Shown: positions 19,395-30,761, counted from the first letter of the stretch. The stretch: 31,439 nucleotides of DNA from Gamarada debralockiae (GCA_002803225.1 NXFV01000985.1:1-31439), one strand, 5' to 3'. Numbers and translations are program-made. Notes: generated by a model not told the origin, from the letters alone.

Positions 19395-22072
19395 TCAAAT
19401 ATCCTTGACAAAACCCACCTCAATGACTCTATCAGTAGGAACCCTCAAATTCGCGATCTTCGTGCGCGTGTTATCCCTCAACCACAAAAACACATAGAGC
19501 AAAATCTTTCTCGCCCACCCACTGCCAGGTTTGACCTTCATTTGCTCCTTACCTATGATATACAAAACTTGCAGATTGTACGCTTCATCCAACTTAGCTA
19601 GCTCCATAGCAATTTTGTTGTCCTTCTCTTTGGTTTTGTGTGCATCAATCTTCTCATCAGCGACATCGGCCCCGGATGAAGGCGTTGCGCTGGTCTTGTT
19701 TTCGCTATCGTGAAAGCTAACTCCATCCAGCACAGTTCGGCCTGGATGCCCAGGGATGGAGACATTGACAGAATTGAGTGGTCCTGGTGCGCTGCCTCGC
19801 AAAATGATGAAGTTGCGCACTTGCTGATAGATCAAAACCGCAAGATCCGGTGTGATTACTTCATCCATAAACCCATGCCTGACAATCACGCGATAACAAT
19901 TCGGGATGGCCAGTCTAGAAACACTGTATCTGCTCTCTGGCGGAACAGACGGCGTCTCCAGTGGTCTCAGGTGGAAGAAAACCATCACCTCAGGCGCCGC
20001 AACCAACTTAATCGCGAACTGGCTGAACACAATCGGAGTCGTCTCTCCTGCTTTATCGAAGAATATCCCAAGTCCTTTAATCGTGGACAAGGTTCCTCCT
20101 CCATAGCGTGGTGCTAACTGTATACTTCCGTCGCTTTGCTTCTTGACGAAATGCGTCGTGGGAAATCGGTCCGCGGCTTCCCCAGCCCATTGCTGCTCTT
20201 TTCCGAAACGCCATAGGATGAAGACTGATGCGAGGACGGTGGCAAGGGTGATTGTGAACCAAGCGCCGTCGGGGACTTTGACGAGTGCGGAGGAGAGGTA
20301 GACCCCGTCAAGACAAGCGATTGTGAGCCAGGGGAAGAAAATCCAGTAAGGGGAAATGCGCCAGACGAACATGGCCGCTAGGGAGACCATGCAGGTGTCG
20401 AAGAATGTTACGAACATAACACAGACGCCATAAGCGTTTCCAAGGGATGTTGTCTAGTGGTTTGTTAGTGTACCGGAATGAGAATGAGGAAGGGGAAGGG
20501 GAACGAACGTTGTTGTAGATTGCTGCTACGAGCACTGTGCCGATCATTAGGAGCCAGTTCGCTAACGGGACATAAAGCTGCCCGTGGAAGGTTTTAGATG
20601 TGTGCACTACTTTGATCTGGGGCAAGTACGAGAGCTTCATGATTTGTGCCAAAAGCTGCGTGTAGTCAGTGTCGGTCCCGGGAACGGTTTGCAGAGTAGA
20701 CTTACCTGGAACGTCGCGGTAATGATGGCTTGGGAAGCAACGATCGCAGCCAAAATCGCAATAATCAAAGACGGATAAAGCATTCCAGGAGGCGCCGAAT
20801 TAAAGAATGGATTCGAGTATGCCTCAGGATGGACGCTGATGAATGCCGCCTGTCCAATGTATGCAAGAAGCAGACATGGAAACGTATAACAGAGCCAACT
20901 AATCTGAATCGCCTTCCTACTGAAGGCTCCGAGATCAGCAAAAAGTGCTTCGACGCCTGTGAAAGCAAGCAGGACTCCTCCAAGAGATTTCCAGCCATCC
21001 GTCTTGTGCCGAATCAAGTATTCGAAACCGTAGGCTGGGTTAAATGCTTTGAGGACGGAATCGTCGAACTTCGCAAGATTGTATATTCCAAAGCATGCGT
21101 TGAATGCAAGCCAGATGATGACGATGGGTGCGAATGTCGACGCAATCTTAGTAGTTCCAAGAGGTTGGATCAAGAAGAGGAAGATCAAGATCGCTGCAGT
21201 AACACCGACGACCGTCCCGTTGTTGATATTCGGAGCTACTACTTCGAGGCCTTGGACGGCGCCAAGCACTGATTGAGCAGGTGTGAGAACTCCATCAGAC
21301 ATCACCATGGAGACGGCGAGGACTCCGATAGTTTTGAGGATTCCTTTGGCCCACTTGCTGTTTTCGAGGCCCTTACGGATATGTCGGCCTGCGCTTTCGA
21401 GGTCACCTGATAAGTGCCGTTGCATTTGTATGAGAGAGGCTTCTCGAGGATCTCGGCTTGTGATGTTGACCTAAAAGCTGTTAGGCTTTGTTTGCTCCAG
21501 GTAGAGGATAAACTTACATATCGACTTAGGAGGGAATAAGTGCTGAAAGTCCCTCCTTCGCCATTGTTGTCGGCATGGAGGATAACGAGAACATATTTAA
21601 CCGTAACCATCATAGTCAAAGACCAGAGAATAATGGATAAAACGCCGACCAGATCCTCATGATTAGGCGCCTCCTTGAAGGTAGACGAGTACACATAGAG
21701 GGGACTGGTTCCAATGTCACCGTAGATGACACCAATTGACTGATATGAAAGCCACAGTAGAAGCTTTCCACTGAAAACCTAGTTCCATCTGCATGAGATA
21801 TAAAATCTCATAAGGCAGAAGGGATGTATCATCTATACCTGTTTATGCTTAAAGTCCCCTGTCTGTCTCAGCCCCGGATCATCATCCTCAGCTTCTTTCT
21901 CCCCCGTACCAATCCTCCCACTCCAGCGGTCCCTTGAACGTTCCCGGGTCGACGACCGGGAAACGGCGCGCATATTATAAATGCCATCGTCAATTCCGGA
22001 CGTAATAGCGTCCGTTGCTGACCTCGTTGGATGGAGCGGATGAACGGTCTCAGCTATCCGGATCGTAGCCAT
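19395..22072 (-). CDS. HAK1: High-affinity potassium transporter, HAK/KUP family, five exons
   Basis: Minus-strand exons 22072-21839, 21778-21518, 21470-20706, 20655-20509 and 20453-19395 (donors GTATAG, GTAAGT, GTAAGT, GTTCGT; acceptors CTAG, TTAG, GCAG, CTAG) give 821 residues. After a ~78-residue cytosolic N-terminus comes the family signature G98-DIGTSPLY106. Then come about 12 membrane segments, with blocks [60 protein letters not shown], and [20 protein letters not shown] at the last junction. A ~200-residue cytosolic C-terminal domain ends the protein. HAK proteins take up K+ at the plasma membrane, often with H+, and are induced by K+ starvation. Length is near that of Neurospora HAK-1. 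All conserved segments are present, so it should be functional. Regulation is not visible. Confidence 0.93.
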
Positions 22073-22730
22073 GTTTTGTTTGGAGTAATGGTTTTTACCG
22101 TTTGAGGGGTTTGCGCGATTTCTGAGGGTGAAAGAGAGAAACCTGCTGCCATGATTTAAGGGATATGTTCTTGGAGGGGCAATTCATCGGCATTGGTCAA
22201 AAGTTCCGCAGAGTGGGGTGGCGAAAAATAAATCCCTCAAGCTTTTTGATGTGTTCAACCACCGCAAAGCTTATTTGCACGTGTAAATATCGGATGTTCG
22301 CATCAGTTTGATGGGCTGGCAAATTTGTCGGCGTTAACCTGTCTCGGTACATCTCGGACAGGTGTGTACAGTAGTATTGCTCTAAAATAAAAGGAAATGT
22401 TTGTAACGAAATCATTCCACACTAAAAGCGGGAGAGACAAAGGAAATCAAGATGGATCACGTGCACGGGATCCCTTTTTTAGAGCGAAGAGTTTCCAGAA
22501 ATCAACTTGATTCATCGACGCTGAAGTCTTCAGAGCTTGAAGTAGGCTCTTAGTGAGACAATTCCAAGAGAGTTAGTATTTAAGTTACGTTATAAATTTA
22601 AATATTAATGAAGAAGGTAGACGAAGGCAGGACGATAGAATCAGCCAAAAAATACTTCTCTTCTCTAAGATTTTCAGTTATTTTTGGACGTTCTATTGTT
22701 CTCGTAGGGTTTCAGCGAATGGGTCCAGGA
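22073..22730. other. HAK1 promoter region and flank
   Basis: No gene seen. Contains an E-box-like ATCACGTGCAC at about 22456 and AT-rich sequence beyond. Confidence 0.45.
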
Positions 22731-23585
22731 TGAATTTCTTGGCGGCCACTACGATACCTGGGAGAAGTCCTGCGTCTACAACAACTACTGACTCCATTGC
22801 CGATGAGATGCAGATGATTCCCGGCTAAAACTTTCGACACAATGGTTGGGGACTCTCTCAACACTTCTTGCGCCGGTTTCGCTTATGATGGTCCGTGGTC
22901 TTCTACACCTCTCCCATCCCTGTCCCAATTTTCTTTTCCCTGGAAAGTTTCTTGCTGACTCTGAGATGCACAGTCATTGTCACCGATTATGACCGCGTCA
23001 TGTACCCAGATCACACCGATATTGCTCTCACCTTCTCGTACAACGGTCATAGCTTCGGTGGATTGGTGGTTACTCCTGCGGTAACACTGGCTTAGATCCT
23101 GACAGATGTCGGGCCGGTCGATGCACTTTCAATTGTTGAGCTGGCTCTTCTAATTTGGTAGTGAGCTACTGGCTGTCTTTCATAGCCACGAGCTCATTTT
23201 GGAGTTTTGGGAAATTGCTTTTTTGGGATGACTCATTCACCGTTACAGTGAATTTTGGGTTACTTTTCTTCGTCAACCTTTCAGCAATTGGGGATACCTA
23301 TAGAATCTCCTACAGGCTTTCTGATAATCTTCACACTTGGCCCCAAATATGAAAATAGGGCTTGGTTTCTTTCTTTTTGTTGGTGGATGGGTTTTATTGT
23401 GGCTCTTGGACGTCTGGCTGGAGGTTTGCTTCTGGGTTTTCAGTAACTTCGTGGCTGCTTCTTCTGGCCTTAGTCTACTAGCAAATAAAGAACTACAAGA
23501 CGATAATGATCTATCGCTATATGTGATCTCAGAATTTTTGATTGCGGAGTGGATAACCAGCCAAAAAGTGTATTACCTAAAGTAG
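22731..23585 (+). pseudogene. Unassigned coding remnant with several stops
   Basis: An ATG at 22731 opens MNFLAATTIPGRSPASTTTT and is stopped after ~33 codons. In the same frame further on comes a fragment that looks like true protein, with TVIVTDYDRVMYPDHTDIA and then TFSYNGHSFGGLVVTPAVTL, ending at 23095. Beyond this, hydrophobic fragments lie in shifting frames (FWSFGKLLFWDDSFTVTV around 23200; VGGWVLLWLLDVWLEVCFWV around 23390). I do not recognise the protein. Intron placement could rescue part of it, but no convincing joined model was found. Confidence 0.25.
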
Positions 23586-24365
23586 ATATTTGTTTTTGTG
23601 CCTAGGACCTAAGTTGTTCAAGTGTTCAAACTATAGTATCTGGACGCATGCAACATCGTGGCTTTGTTGCCTTGCATTTCCACAAAGCTTTGGCGGAGGG
23701 AGCCAAAAGAACAATCAAAAGGTTAGCGAACGGATGTAGAGAAGGTAATCGATTTGAGCGAACCTATACTAAAAGTGCTCCGTGCCCTTCCGGGGCTATC
23801 TAGCTTCTGAACTTGTAGTCTCCTGAGTATAGAGACTATAGGCTTTGTCTGCTTTATCCAGCTCTTTATCCAGTTGGCTCACGAGTATTCCTTTTAATCC
23901 AATAATTTATCAATTGCAGCCTGTCCTGCTGGATCGTTGTAAAATTCGTCTGCTCTCATTTGGGAAGGATCCCATTTCTCCGAACTATCTTGTTCCTAAT
24001 CGGCATTGGCACGCTCTCCCTTCGTCGAAGTTCGATTTCTAGTATGCTCTTAATACAGTCTATTAGTAAGCTGCCTAGTACTATATAGATAAAGATATTA
24101 TAATAATATCTGCAATGTCTATAGCTCGTCTCGATCCTAACTATAATAATGCTGATAATTTAATAGTAGACTCTTAAGCTTGGGCCCAATAACTCGGAAA
24201 ACAATAAGACTATGCTTTGCGTGGATAACATATGCGTTCTTTAGAATAGTCGTTAGGTCTGCAATTAACTGGTCTTTTCTCATGAGTAGCTCTAGGTGCA
24301 AATATCTTCTTTTAACATTTTTGGTGGTTTTATATTGATTCACACGGCTTATAGCTCACGTAAGG
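23586..24365. other. AT-rich decayed sequence, probably transposon debris
   Basis: From about 24040 to 24300 the sequence is very rich in TA dinucleotides (CTATATAGATAAAGATATTA and similar), as expected after RIP. A 68-codon minus-strand frame (24137-24343) contains ELLMRKDQLIADLTTILKNA but has no family match that I can name. Confidence 0.35.
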
Positions 24366-24679
24366 AAATGGTCTCACCTATACAAGGTATTACGGTCCAG
24401 GATTCAGATTGCCAATACAGAATCACCGCACGTATAGAGCCCAAATCTCTCGCCCCAAAACACATGAGTGGGAAGTTATTCGGATCCAAGATAGTTGATG
24501 ATTCGGTGGCCCTCCTTCCCGACGACGCAATGCACCAAGCGATTCTCCAAGTCCTTCGTGGCATCCCGGAAGATGATCAATATATCAATCAGACGAGATC
24601 CGCTTCTGTAAAGTATTGGCATATTACCGTCAACATCGAGGTTAAGGTACCGGGGGAAAGCGGAACGAAGTCATGGTAG
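24366..24679 (+). CDS. Orphan coding segment, unknown function
   Basis: The ATG at 24368 (MVSPIQGITVQDSDCQYRIT) opens 104 codons of ordinary composition, ending at a TAG at 24677. Past that stop the next ~300 bases again look coding in shifting frames (EKLKSLSGKLADIGIPSLV; DIHNVFTWFVRLQKTDQEKY; HRKLSMALEGGIALMRAKDV), suggesting one longer gene that is spliced or broken by frameshifts. It lies between transposon relics. Neither the segment nor its continuation is recognised. Confidence 0.25.
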
Positions 24680-25121
24680 CCGTATGGGTGCGGCAGAGAT
24701 GGAAAAACTCAAATCGCTAAGCGGGAAGCTCGCAGATATCGGAATACCTTCTCTTGTATTCTGAAGGACATGATTAGAGGTCATACTCGATATTCACAAT
24801 GTTTTCACTTGGTTCGTGCGGCTCCAGAAGACAGATCAGGAGAAATATATCACTGATTATGCCTCGGAACCACAGATTGTGGTTGCCACCTTCAAACGCA
24901 TCACATGACATTTTCCCAAGACGATCGCCACCTTTCGTCACAGAAAGCTGTCGATGGCACTCGAAGGCGGTATTGCCTTGATGCGCGCGAAAGACGTTGT
25001 CAAGTGGCACGAGGTGAATCATTGCTACTTCCCTTCCATTGCGCCGAGAATATGACAAAGACTAACTCTAATGCATAGTAACTAGTCGCGAGGCCTGCGC
25101 CTCAAGAGACCCATTCGAACT

Positions 25122-25852
25122 GAACACGCTTGAGCTACTCTAAGCTGATTTTCGAGTCAGTGTACCCAGATTCGGAGTATGCATAGTGCTATCTAGGGGT
25201 GGGGAACGTGGCCTAGTTGCTTCGATGGGTAGTGGCTGGCCAGATAATCATAAGTAACAAAGACCTACTGTTTGCACTTATACACTCGATAGCAGTTACT
25301 ATTGTTCGCTTGACGCCCGCGTCTCTGTAGTCTCGCGGATCGTCTTTACTTATAAGGACTTTGACGGAGCCAAGTATGCATAATATGACTCCCGTCTCAT
25401 CCATGTTATAGACGCTCTCTGGCAGAATAGCCGGATCTTGTAATACCTTTCTGATTACCTCAAAACTAGTGCGTTATCTTATTATAGATATTGTTCTCGT
25501 GGCATTTCTAGTCTATCGCCCTCACTCTTCGTGATTTGAGTGCTAGATGACGCTTCCGGAAGCCCTGAGCCCAGTTCTTGCTCGAAGGCTTGATCGCTTT
25601 ATTCGTCATAGAACGCTGGCGGGTGATATTAAAGGCAAGTGACGGAAGGAACTTGATTCGCAAAGGATTTCCGAAGTCAGATATTAGATTCAAAAATGTT
25701 TCGAGGGCTACGGAGTCACTAGAGTCCTCGATTTGATCTATAGCTTCATACGTTCGCTCACATCGCTCTTGTTCCTCGTCAAAAATTTGGTCTTTGATGT
25801 TACGAGTCCTTCTAATCGGCGGAACTGGTGCTGCAGAGCTGTTCGGGAGCAA
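25122..25852 (-). pseudogene. Pogo-like DDE transposase relic, RIP-damaged and truncated
   Basis: Read on the minus strand, 25852-25508 gives an N-terminal part ending NWAQGFRKRHLALKSRRVRAID, the CENP-B-type HTH region of fungal pogo/Tc1-family transposases. This is followed, after a one-base frameshift in a T-run near 25465, by KVLQDPAILPESVYNMDETG and VKRTIVTAIECISANSRSLL with MIIWPATTHRSN, the start of the DDE catalytic domain with its first Asp in MDETG. TAG codons occur at 25508-25510, 25466-25468, 25213-25215, 25189-25191 and 25135-25137, all where Trp is expected. The family sequence stops at about 25122 (...SLE*LKRV), so the second and third catalytic acids are missing. Dead element. 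Confidence 0.75.
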
Positions 25853-25883
25853 CGCCGCATCCTGGCCGTCTTGATTTTATGGC

Positions 25884-26135
25884 CTAAGAACCTCCTGAAT
25901 CACAATCATTGCGCAACAAATTTTGAAACAGATTTGATATATCCGAGACGTATTTGGGTTTAGAGCTTTCCTTGGTCTCTAAAAGCACGTACTTGATACG
26001 CGCAAGGCGGCTGTCGAGGTCCTTCTGGCCAGCTTGAATGAGCCGAAGGGCGTCCATGACTTCCCTGTGTTGGACTGAGGCGATATCAGCAGGGGATGCG
26101 AGGCCCCCTTCTATAATACAGTTCGTAGGAGGCAT
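25884..26135 (-). pseudogene. Reading-frame fragment upstream of the transposase relic
   Basis: An 83-codon frame starting MPPTNCIIEGGLASPADIAS with a helical, probably coiled-coil stretch (HREVMDALRLIQAGQKDLDS). It lies just upstream of and on the same strand as the DDE relic. It could be the N-terminal part of the same element or the end of another. A TAG ends it where the next codons run on in frame. Confidence 0.3.
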
Positions 26136-26870
26136 ATTGACGGTGAGATGGGAGTTACTTCATCGAAGTGAGATCCTTGCGTAGCAGTGCGAGGGGTAGG
26201 GAAACACAAAATTGTATTCAGAGGATCGGACGATATCTCCAGACACCTCGCGTAAGGGATTCCTAGGAGCTTGTGAGTCAATTGGACGACAGTGTAAAGT
26301 TGCAGTTACACGAATAATGAGACCGTCGACTCACCGCTTCCGATTATCATTTCTTCTTCTTCCGAACAATCGAATCAACACTAGTATAAAAACTGTTGAC
26401 ACTATGAGCTCCCGTTGTGTTCTCTATGATTGTTTTTCGATAGTGACGAAAGCATGAAGTAGCACAAACGAGACTAACTCGCGCACACCTTTAACTGTAC
26501 ACCTTGCTACCGTCACTACGGCAGCGAGACGGCTCTACAGCAGCACCTACGCGACTCTCCGTATTCCGGTCAACAACATCCGCCTGATTGATACAAAGGG
26601 CGTCCGCCCAGGCTTTCATACCAAGTTGGCACTCGAAACTCGATCATAGATCTCGTAGAGCCGCTTCTAGGTGCTTACTCACAACTATGGCGACACCGTC
26701 TAGGAGGATTGTAGCTCTCTAGGCGTCTCCTCATATATAGCTTAGGCAGATGAAGTATCATATCGGATCATTTAGGGCCTCAGTACATCGGAAGAATTAA
26801 TGAATGCTTCTGGTCTTACGCCCTCCCATCATCATCGTCCTGAACAGTCTTAATTAAAGTCGTAAACTGC
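26136..26870. other. Intergenic with a possible C2H2 zinc-finger fragment
   Basis: On the plus strand around 26505-26560 one frame reads CYRHYGSETALQQHLRDSP, which resembles the second half of a fungal C2H2 finger repeat. Frames are broken soon afterwards. No intact gene is seen. Confidence 0.3.
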
Positions 26871-28893
26871 TCATTCGTGCTCACAACCTCTATTTCGCCT
26901 TATTTCGCCATGATATACACTTCCAGCGCCGCCCACAAATGTAAGTCCAAAATTTCCCGCAGAAACCCAGGTTCTGTCATCACACCGCTCGCACCTATAG
27001 CCGAAGGACTGTATCTTATATACCACAAATTGCCATTCACTACCACTGTCAATTACGGGACGAAGGGCATCCGTTTTACAGATGAAGCATGGGACTCTGT
27101 TGTACTTTCCAAGGGCAAATTTGGCCTTTTCTTCTTCTTCTCTAGCCTTGGCGTTCTGTTCTGCGACATTGATGGGTGGTTCTGGGGTAGTAGGATCGCC
27201 TGGAACACTCCGAGTCTCCGTATAGTCATCGGCTTGTCCCTCAGAGTTGGCTTCTTCGTCGTTATTGTCATCACCAAGAATGACTTCGAGTGGGGTTGGA
27301 ATCGAGTACTGCTTGCATGTACCTTGGTTGCTAACAACTAGAGTACGCGAGCTTCGCCCAGAACCAGTTTGCACAACAGTCAGTGTTAGGCGTTCTGGGT
27401 CTGGGACGTCATTGACACTAGAAGGTAGTACTAGCACGTGTCGCATTGTGACTCGGAGGGAGCATGGCAGCTCCTGTTCAGTCCAATCAACATTCCCAAT
27501 GTGGAGCGAAATGTGATTGCACACAGTAGTAGGGTTGCAAGGCTCCTTCAGGATAAGACTCGGTAGTCCATCTTCGTGTACAATCAAAGTCTTTGCACAA
27601 AAGCTAAATCCTAGTGGGGATGAAGATCTGGAGTTGGCAAGGTTGACAGCTCGATCAATGAATATCAGGCCTTCTGGCACGATATCCATATGTTCGCTGT
27701 CCGCAAGCTGGGCGGTGGTTCCCCACAGAGGGGTAGAACTCCCAGTGACTGTTTGTGTTTCGAAATCCTCTGTTTCCGAGAAACTAAAATCCTCTGATGA
27801 TCCACCCTCGCTTGTCAAATCGAGATCTAGTCTACTAGACGACCCTATGTCTGCTGCTCGAGACGTGGGAAGTGGACGGTCATGAATGTTATCAAATGAC
27901 TTTGTTTGTTCCTCATAGGAAGTGCCGTAAATAAAGTCGACCGTTCCGTCGTTTCGTACTACCACAATGTCTTCTCCAGCTCCGTTCATGCCGTGTTCAA
28001 CAAAACTAGGAACTGAGCTATGGCTTGGCTTGTCGGGATCGTTAACGAGGGTATCCTGTTGTTGTGCGTGTTCTGAATGGCCATCCTGTACACCAATGGA
28101 GCTTTGGGATCCTTTGCTTGCTCGTCTGTTCCAAGGTCTCCTAGACCTTATCGGGACGATATTCTGCGAGTATGCTTGGAAACGAAACACCCCTGTCTTC
28201 TCGCGACGACAGGTTTCTTTCAAATCATTGAAGCATTGTGATTGCGTGACCATCTCTTCCGAGAGGTTCTTCAACACGCCCTGCAAATCTTTCTTGCTTC
28301 GAATCGAACTCGAGTCAGTCCTATATTATTAGAAAATTAAAAGATATACTCACTCGACTTGGTTGTACAGCAACACCGTCGTTAAGGCCATGTGTTGAGA
28401 TGATTCGATGTTTTTAGCTGCTTGTATCAAGTTGTCGAAATGCTCTTGGCTACAAACAATATCGACGTAAACACTCGTTCGTTTGAAAATGGCCTTGACC
28501 CGCCGCAAGAGGTTGTCCATTGCCAAACTCTGCGCATCTTGACACCGCTGAACAAGCTGTTGGACATCTTTCACGAGCTCATTCACGTTTTTGGTGTAGT
28601 GGTCGATCACATTGACCTCTTCACCATCTACTTGCACTGTAATGGCACGGACTGAATCAGATCGGTCGGTAAGATAAGCTACAAGAGCACTTGACTATGG
28701 AAAGAGAATCCGAAAGTTAGTTCAGTTGAATCACCAAAATTTGAGGTCTTACTTTTTGAATGCCTTCCAGCACCACACTATATCTTTTTAGTGTTTCAGG
28801 TGCGTTCCTGAAATGCTTCACAAAGCGGATGAATCTCGATATACAATCGTTTAGCGTAGACACGCTTGCGGCCAATCCCACAGGTTCTGCCAT
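26871..28893 (-). CDS. NLR-type N-terminal helical domain protein with C-terminal CxxC module, three exons
   Basis: Minus-strand exons 28893-28753, 28694-28354 and 28320-26871 (donors GTAAGA and GTGAGT; acceptors ATAG and ATAG) join to 643 residues. Residues 1-160 (MAEPVGLAASVSTLNDCISR, later VKDVQQLVQRCQDAQSLAMD) are all-helical and match, from memory, the N-terminal domain that opens many fungal NLR/ankyrin incompatibility-type proteins (Helo-like or 'protein L N-terminal' type). No NACHT, ankyrin or other NLR core follows. Instead there is an acidic Ser-rich region, a beta-rich stretch (about 400-510) and an E/K-rich helix. The C-terminal 74 residues carry C572-x2-C575 and C604-x2-C607, like a zinc ribbon. 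Probably cytosolic. It could be a signalling or adaptor protein of the non-self recognition type, but its function is unknown. Confidence 0.8.
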
Positions 28894-30515
28894 AGTTGTC
28901 TCTTTCTAGTGGGCTTACATAACACGTCACCAATAAATCAGGTGGGAAACTGCTATAGTAGAGACAGAGAGACAGATGCCTTCTATAAAAGTCTCTAAAG
29001 TGTCGGTACTATCCGGGAAGAAACAGGTTGCAGAGGAGGAAAGTGAGTAAGAAACTTGAAGCTGATCGAAGGCTCACCTTAGATATCCCACAGAAGTCCC
29101 CATTATAACTTCCATGCTGCCTTGCACTAATCAGGCTCGCAAATATGAGAGGGCCGCTGATAGTGAGGCTCTCAACGAGGCTACAACAGCCCTGCAAATG
29201 GGAACGCATGAACGAGTTCCATGGAGCCTTTCCAGATGCCTTACGCCCAACTTATATGTCGGGCGGCAAATGTCCCGTCATCTTCAACAGTCCAATTCGG
29301 TAAGACTGCAAACGATCCAACCACCTCGCGAATGAAGTCCCATACCAAGTAAAGGAAAGTGCACAGTCAGCACTCGATCTTTAGCTCACCCCAAAAAGAG
29401 TTCGGGGTGTTTAACGTTACTTCCCTTCATGCGATTATGCTCAGCTTCTGCGTAGCGATGAAAACCAAGCCTTAGGTTGCTACCACTTTGCATGCTGTCA
29501 ATGGTCGCCGACTCCTGCAACACTGTAACACTGCAGACTACCGTGCCTTCGAAATTTTAACCGTAAAGTGGGTTCGTTCGACTATTCTTGAATCCGGTGT
29601 TCGACAATTTGAACCGGAGATCCAGTTTTTTTTAGTCATCCTCCTCACGTGTTGTACATGTAAGCAATTTCGAAGGCTTCGTGTGGGCCGCAGGCTAGCA
29701 CCCATGTTTTAGCGTAAGGTAAAGTGAGAAGGTGATTCGAAGATCAGAGAGGCAGATAGGTTCGGATTAAAGTTCCTCCGGAGGCTTCTCCGACTTACTA
29801 GCACGTGATTTGCCTTAAGATTATGGTTAAAAATTTCAAATAGACAATGAAAATGCCTCCTGTTGTACAGGGTGGAATAAAATGTTCACCGGGGGTTAGC
29901 GCGGTTTGGCTGACAAGGGTGTTCCGCCAATGATTCCCAAGTATTTACATGCTGCTTTTTGCCTTACTTTTCAAGTGAGAAACATCAGAAATTTAACATG
30001 AAATAAGCATGCAGTTAATATATCATATTCCTACATCTAAGACGCCTACAGATTAGAGATCAGATATGAGATAAGGACGACAATGAAAAAGCGCTGCTAG
30101 TCACGTGACCATATTACAAGACTACTCTTCTGATCTTGAATCCATCCATTGAAATCTTTGTGAAGTGGCAAGCTGCTTTGACGTTAATATGATGTTGATT
30201 CAATGTCATATCATTTCTGTCGAAGCGTAACAAAGTAAAAGTTGAAAGGAATACTATTTTCAGGTAATTATGAAAGGCACAGTGGTACGATGTCTTTCTA
30301 GATTAAACTTAATATTTCGTTAATAGAATGAATCGAGTAACGTTTCAAAATTAGACGCAGTCCATAATGCATTCCGCTCCCGCAACCCTGGTGCCTCTTT
30401 GAGCTCAACCTGGCCTATCAATTGCCTCGCTCATGTCAGCATTCGAGAGTGAACGATATAACCGCTGACGGACTTACTAGTACCTTCCTGCATAAGGCAG
30501 TCCACTGAGGGCTTC
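28894..30515. other. Long intergenic stretch, no gene supported
   Basis: Frames of 66-74 codons (29009-29712) show no domain. A small inverted repeat CACCCC/GGGGTG lies near 29383-29409. GTCACGTGAC (30110-30119) is another CACGTG palindrome. From 29800 to 30350 the sequence is AT-rich without structure that I can name. Confidence 0.45.
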
Positions 30516-30761
30516 TTATGGTGTTGGTACGAGCAGAAGCGCTGCGCATTTTGCAGAACAGGCTCCGAATGCTGTATTACACGCCACTATGGTTGCTGGT
30601 GCCGTGGCCCCCGCTGTTGCGCCCCAGGTAGCTCCGGCTGCTGCGTAGCATGCCATCACGATGCCAGCGCATCCGGACTGACAGACGCCGTATGCCGCGG
30701 GCCCTGCTGCGACTGGAGTGGCAACCATGGTAATCACTGGGATGATACGAGAGATCCGCAT
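30516..30761 (-). CDS. Small secreted Ala/Gly-rich protein with six cysteines
   Basis: A single-exon 81-residue protein. Residues 1-19 (MRISRIIPVITMVATPVAA) form a signal peptide with a likely cut after A-A. The mature part (~62 residues) has six cysteines at 27, 31, 38, 61, 68 and 72, spaced C-x3-C-x6-C, then 22 residues, then C-x6-C-x3-C, a mirror-image pattern. Between them lies a small-residue-rich stretch GATWGATAGATAPATIVA. The layout suggests two helices zipped by three disulfides. Similar Ala/Gly/Cys-rich secreted proteins occur in ascomycetes, sometimes labelled 'zygote-specific class V'-like; their role is unknown to me. The start is the only ATG before the signal peptide. No intron. 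Confidence 0.8.
   Translation of the reverse strand: MRISRIIPVITMVATPVAAGPAAYGVCQSGCAGIVMACYAAAGATWGATAGATAPATIVACNTAFGACSAKCAALLLVPTP

Noticed and set aside
19054..19497. 147-codon plus-strand frame between the tRNA and HAK1
   Set aside because: No domain, overlaps the 3' exon of HAK1, and competes with other equally open frames.
29383..29409. CACCCC...GGGGTG hairpin as a regulatory RNA
   Set aside because: The stem is only six pairs plus two across a bulge, and no associated gene or promoter is seen.
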